Part shown: piece after piece, positions 17,359 through 19,969 of the stretch
Layout: each line of letters starts with the position of its first letter
Numbering within the stretch: position 1 is the first letter of the stretch
Assembly (NCBI GenBank): GCA_046590575.1
Contig: JBKJUS010000045.1
Location: forward strand, 1 to 19,969
Source: DATLNF01 sp046590575
GTDB lineage: Bacteria; Actinomycetota; Actinomycetes; BP-191
DNA length: 19,969 bases
Reading direction: 5' to 3'
Made by a program: the position numbers and the translations under genes
The notes under the pieces: model-generated
Databases searched by the model: none
Told to the model about the DNA's origin: nothing
What the model saw: only the letters and a program-made list of their open reading frames with translations

Positions 17359-18516
17359 TCAGCGGCACCAGCGCGGGCGGCCGGGGTACGAATCGTAGTA
17401 ACCCGTGAGCTCCCGTCGGCCGCCGCGACCATCCGCCCGCGCCACGACGATGACCCGGCCGACGCGCCCTTCATGCGTCGCGAGGAAGGCAACCCACTTT
17501 CCGTCCGGCGACCAGCCGGCGGCCGATGCAGGACCGCCCGCAAGCGAGCGGACGCGAGCCGTGGCGACATCGACTGCGGCTACACCCCCGTCAGATCGAT
17601 CGCGCTGCAACGGCGTCACGGCAACTTCGCGGCCGTGTGGCGCCCAACTGACAAACCCGTGCGCCACGACCGGGAACCGGCGCAGCGCAGTCCCGTCGGC
17701 AGCGGAGATCCACAGATCCCCGCCGTACATGAAGAAATCCGCTGGCTGGCTGCCCATGAATTGGGATCCGAGGAAGGCCAGGTTTCGCCCGTCGGGCGAC
17801 CAGTGAACTGTGGAAACTGTCATGTCGAGCGGAGTCACCCGGGAGGCCACCGGCTCCGCCGCATCGATGTCCGCGACGTGGACGCCTGTCAACCCGCGCT
17901 GGTTGCTGAGCCAGGCGAGCCGGCGGCTGTCCGGTGCCCACTCCGGCGCGTGATCGAAGGACACGTTGACCGCTCCGACCGGCCGCAGACCGGAACCGTC
18001 CGCGTTGACGACCCAGACGGTGCTCCGGCTGCCGATATTGCTCCACGTTGCGGCACCGACGACGAAGTTGGCCGTGTACAGCGTGAACGCGATACGGCGG
18101 CCGTCCGGTGACCAGTCAACTTCAGTGATCGCTCCCACCAGCGCCAACGACAGCAGGGTCGAAGCTCCGGTCCCGTCGGCATTCGCGACGAGCAGATCGC
18201 TCGTCACGCTCGGTAGCCCGGGCGCCCACTGCGCGCGCCCCACGGTGACGCGCTTGCCGTCGGGAGACCACGAGGGGTCGGTGTGCTGGACACCGCCGAC
18301 CGGCGTCAGTGAGCTGGCTTGGGTCAACGTCGTCGTCGCCCCGTCGCGCAACGACACGACGTCAACACTGCCGGACGCGCGCCAGAACGCGACCCGGCCG
18401 GCCCCGCAAGGCGGCGACAGGCGAGGCGCGGCACCGCCCGCCCACCCGAGGCCGCCGACAGCAACGACCGACGCGACGGTGATCCCGACAACACCCCGTC
18501 GGAAAGTGCACCGCAT
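17359..18516 (-). CDS. Exported TolB-like six-repeat beta-propeller protein
   Basis: The 385-aa product has a basic N-terminus and a hydrophobic signal segment (about 9-30). Six repeats carry the PD40/TolB signature W-[SA]-P-[DH]: WSPDGKRV (83-90), WSPDGRRI (135-142), WAPDSRRL (193-200), WSPDGRNL (239-246), WAPHGREV (291-298) and WSPDGKWV (335-342). Their spacing of 44-58 residues predicts a closed six-bladed propeller and no other domain. The repeats NADGTG, NADGSG and AADGT sit on the strand loops. Its role is unknown; such propellers usually bind proteins or ligands outside the cell. ATG 18516 has GGAG about 6 nt upstream. It lies 47 nt before hemW and 85 nt after the FMN-binding gene. There is no tol-pal context. 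Confidence 0.88.
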   Translation of the reverse strand: MRCTFRRGVVGITVASVVAVGGLGWAGGAAPRLSPPCGAGRVAFWRASGSVDVVSLRDGATTTLTQASSLTPVGGVQHTDPSWSPDGKRVTVGRAQWAPGLPSVTSDLLVANADGTGASTLLSLALVGAITEVDWSPDGRRIAFTLYTANFVVGAATWSNIGSRSTVWVVNADGSGLRPVGAVNVSFDHAPEWAPDSRRLAWLSNQRGLTGVHVADIDAAEPVASRVTPLDMTVSTVHWSPDGRNLAFLGSQFMGSQPADFFMYGGDLWISAADGTALRRFPVVAHGFVSWAPHGREVAVTPLQRDRSDGGVAAVDVATARVRSLAGGPASAAGWSPDGKWVAFLATHEGRVGRVIVVARADGRGGRRELTGYYDSYPGRPRWCR

Positions 18517-18601
18517 GCCCTACTCCAGCCGACGTCCGTCCGGCGCGAGTCTGCGCCACCCACGAGAGTGAGCCCGATGCGCAGCCCGGTCAATGGAGCT
18601 G

Positions 18602-19258
18602 TCAGCGATCCGACAGCTGCTCGGCACCGCCGTCGCGGCTGCGGCGCAGCAGATGGGCGCGCGCCGCGAGATCCTGGCCTGTGCCCCGCCCCTCGAGCCG
18701 ATCAGCGATCTCCTCGAGATGCTCCGGCGACTTGTTGCCGCCGTACTTGAGCTTCGCCCGGACGCCGGTGACGGTGAGCACGAGACCGCGGATGCCGGGC
18801 AGCAGTCGGGAGTAGTGCGCGTCACCGGCGTTCAGCGGCAGGTAACCGCCTTCAGGCTGGAAGTGCTGGAGCTGGGTGTCGAGGATCGCGACGAGCTCAT
18901 GACCGTCGACCACTCGCGCCGCGCAGGTGAGCTGGACAGTTGCGTAGTAGCTCGTCGCGATGCCGAGCTCCGGTGGCGTGCCGGGCGCTGCGCCCCATAT
19001 GGACGGCACGAAAACGTAGTCACCGATCACGGTCAGCAGGACAGCCGGGCTCTCCTCGATCGCGACCCACACCGGGTTGGGTCGAGCGAGGTGCAGTCGC
19101 ACCGTCAGCGCGCCGTCGTACACGAAATGCGTGGGTACGACGACCGGGACATCACGGTCATGCCCCGATGCGATGAGCTGACCGAAGTCGTGACCGTCAC
19201 GCAGCCAGGAGCGCCACTCATCGTCGTCGAGCGGCGCGTCCCACGGGTGAACCAACAC
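18602..19258 (-). CDS. PaiB-like FMN-binding domain protein
   Basis: The 218-aa sequence resembles the FMN_bind_2 (PaiB) split-barrel family. Recognisable parts are VVPTHFVYDGALTVRLHLAR with PNPVW (41-64), a core strand VLLTVIGDYVFVPSIWG (73-89), and the closing block VRAKLKYGGNKSPEHLEEIADRLEGRG (166-192), which corresponds to the usual KLSQN/R end. Some family members are called negative regulators of sporulation or proteases, but others are probably flavin or heme enzymes. No DNA-binding domain is visible here, so calling it a regulator is not warranted. The start is GTG 19258. The gene follows the lepA stop by 15 nt, so cotranscription is likely. Confidence 0.8.
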   Translation of the reverse strand: MLVHPWDAPLDDDEWRSWLRDGHDFGQLIASGHDRDVPVVVPTHFVYDGALTVRLHLARPNPVWVAIEESPAVLLTVIGDYVFVPSIWGAAPGTPPELGIATSYYATVQLTCAARVVDGHELVAILDTQLQHFQPEGGYLPLNAGDAHYSRLLPGIRGLVLTVTGVRAKLKYGGNKSPEHLEEIADRLEGRGTGQDLAARAHLLRRSRDGGAEQLSDR

Positions 19259-19273
19259 GGTCGCAGAGACCTA

Positions 19274-19969
19274 CTAGTCCTGGTTGGTCGACAGCGCCGC
19301 GATGAAGGCCTCCTGCGGCACCTCGACCCGTCCGATCGTCTTCATCCGCTTCTTGCCCTCCTTCTGCTTCTCCAGCAGCTTGCGCTTGCGGGTGATGTCG
19401 CCGCCGTAGCACTTGGCGAGGACGTCCTTGCGGATCGCACGGATGTTCTCGCGGGCGATCACGCGCGCACCGATGGCTGCCTGGATCGGCACCTCGAACT
19501 GCTGGCGCGGGATGAGCTCCTTGAGCTTGCCGGCGAGCATCACGCCATAGGCGTAGGCGGCGTCCTTGTGCACGATCGCGGAGAACGCGTCGACGGGCTC
19601 GCCCTGCAGCAGGATGTCGACCTTGACGAGGTCGGAGGCCTGGTCGCCGTCGCGTTCGTAGTCGAGAGAGGCATAGCCCTTGGTGCGCGACTTGAGCTGG
19701 TCGAAGAAGTCGAAGACGATCTCGCCCATCGGCAGCGTGTAGCGCATCTCGACGCGGTCCTCGGAGAGGTAGTCCATCCCCTGCAGGTTGCCGCGCTTGG
19801 CCTGGCAGAGCTCCATGATCGTGCCGATGTAGTCGGAGGGCGACAGGATCGTGGCCCGCACGACCGGCTCGCGCACCTCGGCGATCTTGCCGCCGTCGGG
19901 GTACTCGCTCGGGTTGGTGCACTCGATGACGGTGCCGTCCTCCATCGCGACCGAGTAGACGACGTTGGG
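19274..19969 (-). CDS. lepA: Elongation factor 4 (LepA), C-terminal part only
   Basis: LepA/EF4 is a ribosome-associated GTPase that acts in translation initiation, elongation or ribosome biogenesis. The window holds only the last 231 of about 600 residues; the GTPase domain lies beyond the right edge. What is present is the EF-G-like domain V (EPVVRATILSPSDYIGTIMELC, MRYTLPMGEIVFDFFDQLKS, GYASLDYERDG) and the LepA-specific C-terminal domain (VHKDAAYAYG, RENIRAIRKDVLAKCYGGD, TRKRKLLEKQKEGKKRMK, VEVPQEAFIAALST). The reading frame is open through base 19969 and ends at TAG 19274-19276. The sequence looks intact. Confidence 0.97.
   Translation of the reverse strand, partial: PNVVYSVAMEDGTVIECTNPSEYPDGGKIAEVREPVVRATILSPSDYIGTIMELCQAKRGNLQGMDYLSEDRVEMRYTLPMGEIVFDFFDQLKSRTKGYASLDYERDGDQASDLVKVDILLQGEPVDAFSAIVHKDAAYAYGVMLAGKLKELIPRQQFEVPIQAAIGARVIARENIRAIRKDVLAKCYGGDITRKRKLLEKQKEGKKRMKTIGRVEVPQEAFIAALSTNQD

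Noticed and set aside
18597..18618. Seven-base stem (AGCTGTC / GACAGCT) with an 8-nt loop at the end of the FMN-binding gene
   Set aside because: Short stem, overlaps the coding end and stop codon, and no T-run follows on the minus strand; too weak to call a terminator.

Overview
The window is high-GC DNA with dense actinobacterial coding. The conserved genes place it in Actinomycetota: lepA, hemW, hrcA with a CIRCE operator, a DnaJ with zinc fingers, rsmE, a HIT hydrolase, phoH and ybeY, all on the minus strand in the order usual for that phylum. GTG, TTG and one probable CTG start fit a GC-rich genome. Both edges cut genes (ybeY at the left, lepA at the right), and the left edge carries a fold-back inverted repeat, so the window probably spans a whole contig. 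I cannot name a genus.

Layout, right to left along the minus-strand backbone: lepA 3' part (19274-19969), a PaiB-like FMN-binding protein, an exported six-repeat TolB-like propeller, hemW, an ABC1/UbiB-family kinase-like membrane protein, maf, dusB, and a lipoprotein L,D-transpeptidase. Two plus-strand genes for Tat-type exported DUF1800 and DUF1501 proteins then break the strand. The minus-strand heat-shock unit follows: CIRCE-hrcA-dnaJ, a small XRE regulator and rsmE. Next comes a plus-strand ECF sigma factor with an overlapping membrane-anchored Gmad2/propeller protein, its likely partner or regulator. The minus strand resumes with a Pro/Ser-rich membrane protein, HIT, phoH and ybeY.

Working logic: most backbone genes serve protein, RNA and nucleotide housekeeping (EF4, HemW, Maf, DusB, HrcA/DnaJ, RsmE, PhoH/YbeY). 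The insertions are mostly envelope or regulatory genes. The points most worth a second look are: the left-end fold-back that scrambles the YbeY metal site; the ECF sigma factor with a partner lacking a zinc anti-sigma motif; the XRE gene that looks like a nucleotidyltransferase fusion with its catalytic core deleted, with a perfect palindrome over the upstream dnaJ stop codon; a 20-bp inverted repeat between converging genes; and CIRCE placed in the divergent hrcA/DUF1800 region. I found no tRNA, rRNA, CRISPR array, transposase or phage gene. I see no clear evidence of a wholly new multi-gene system.
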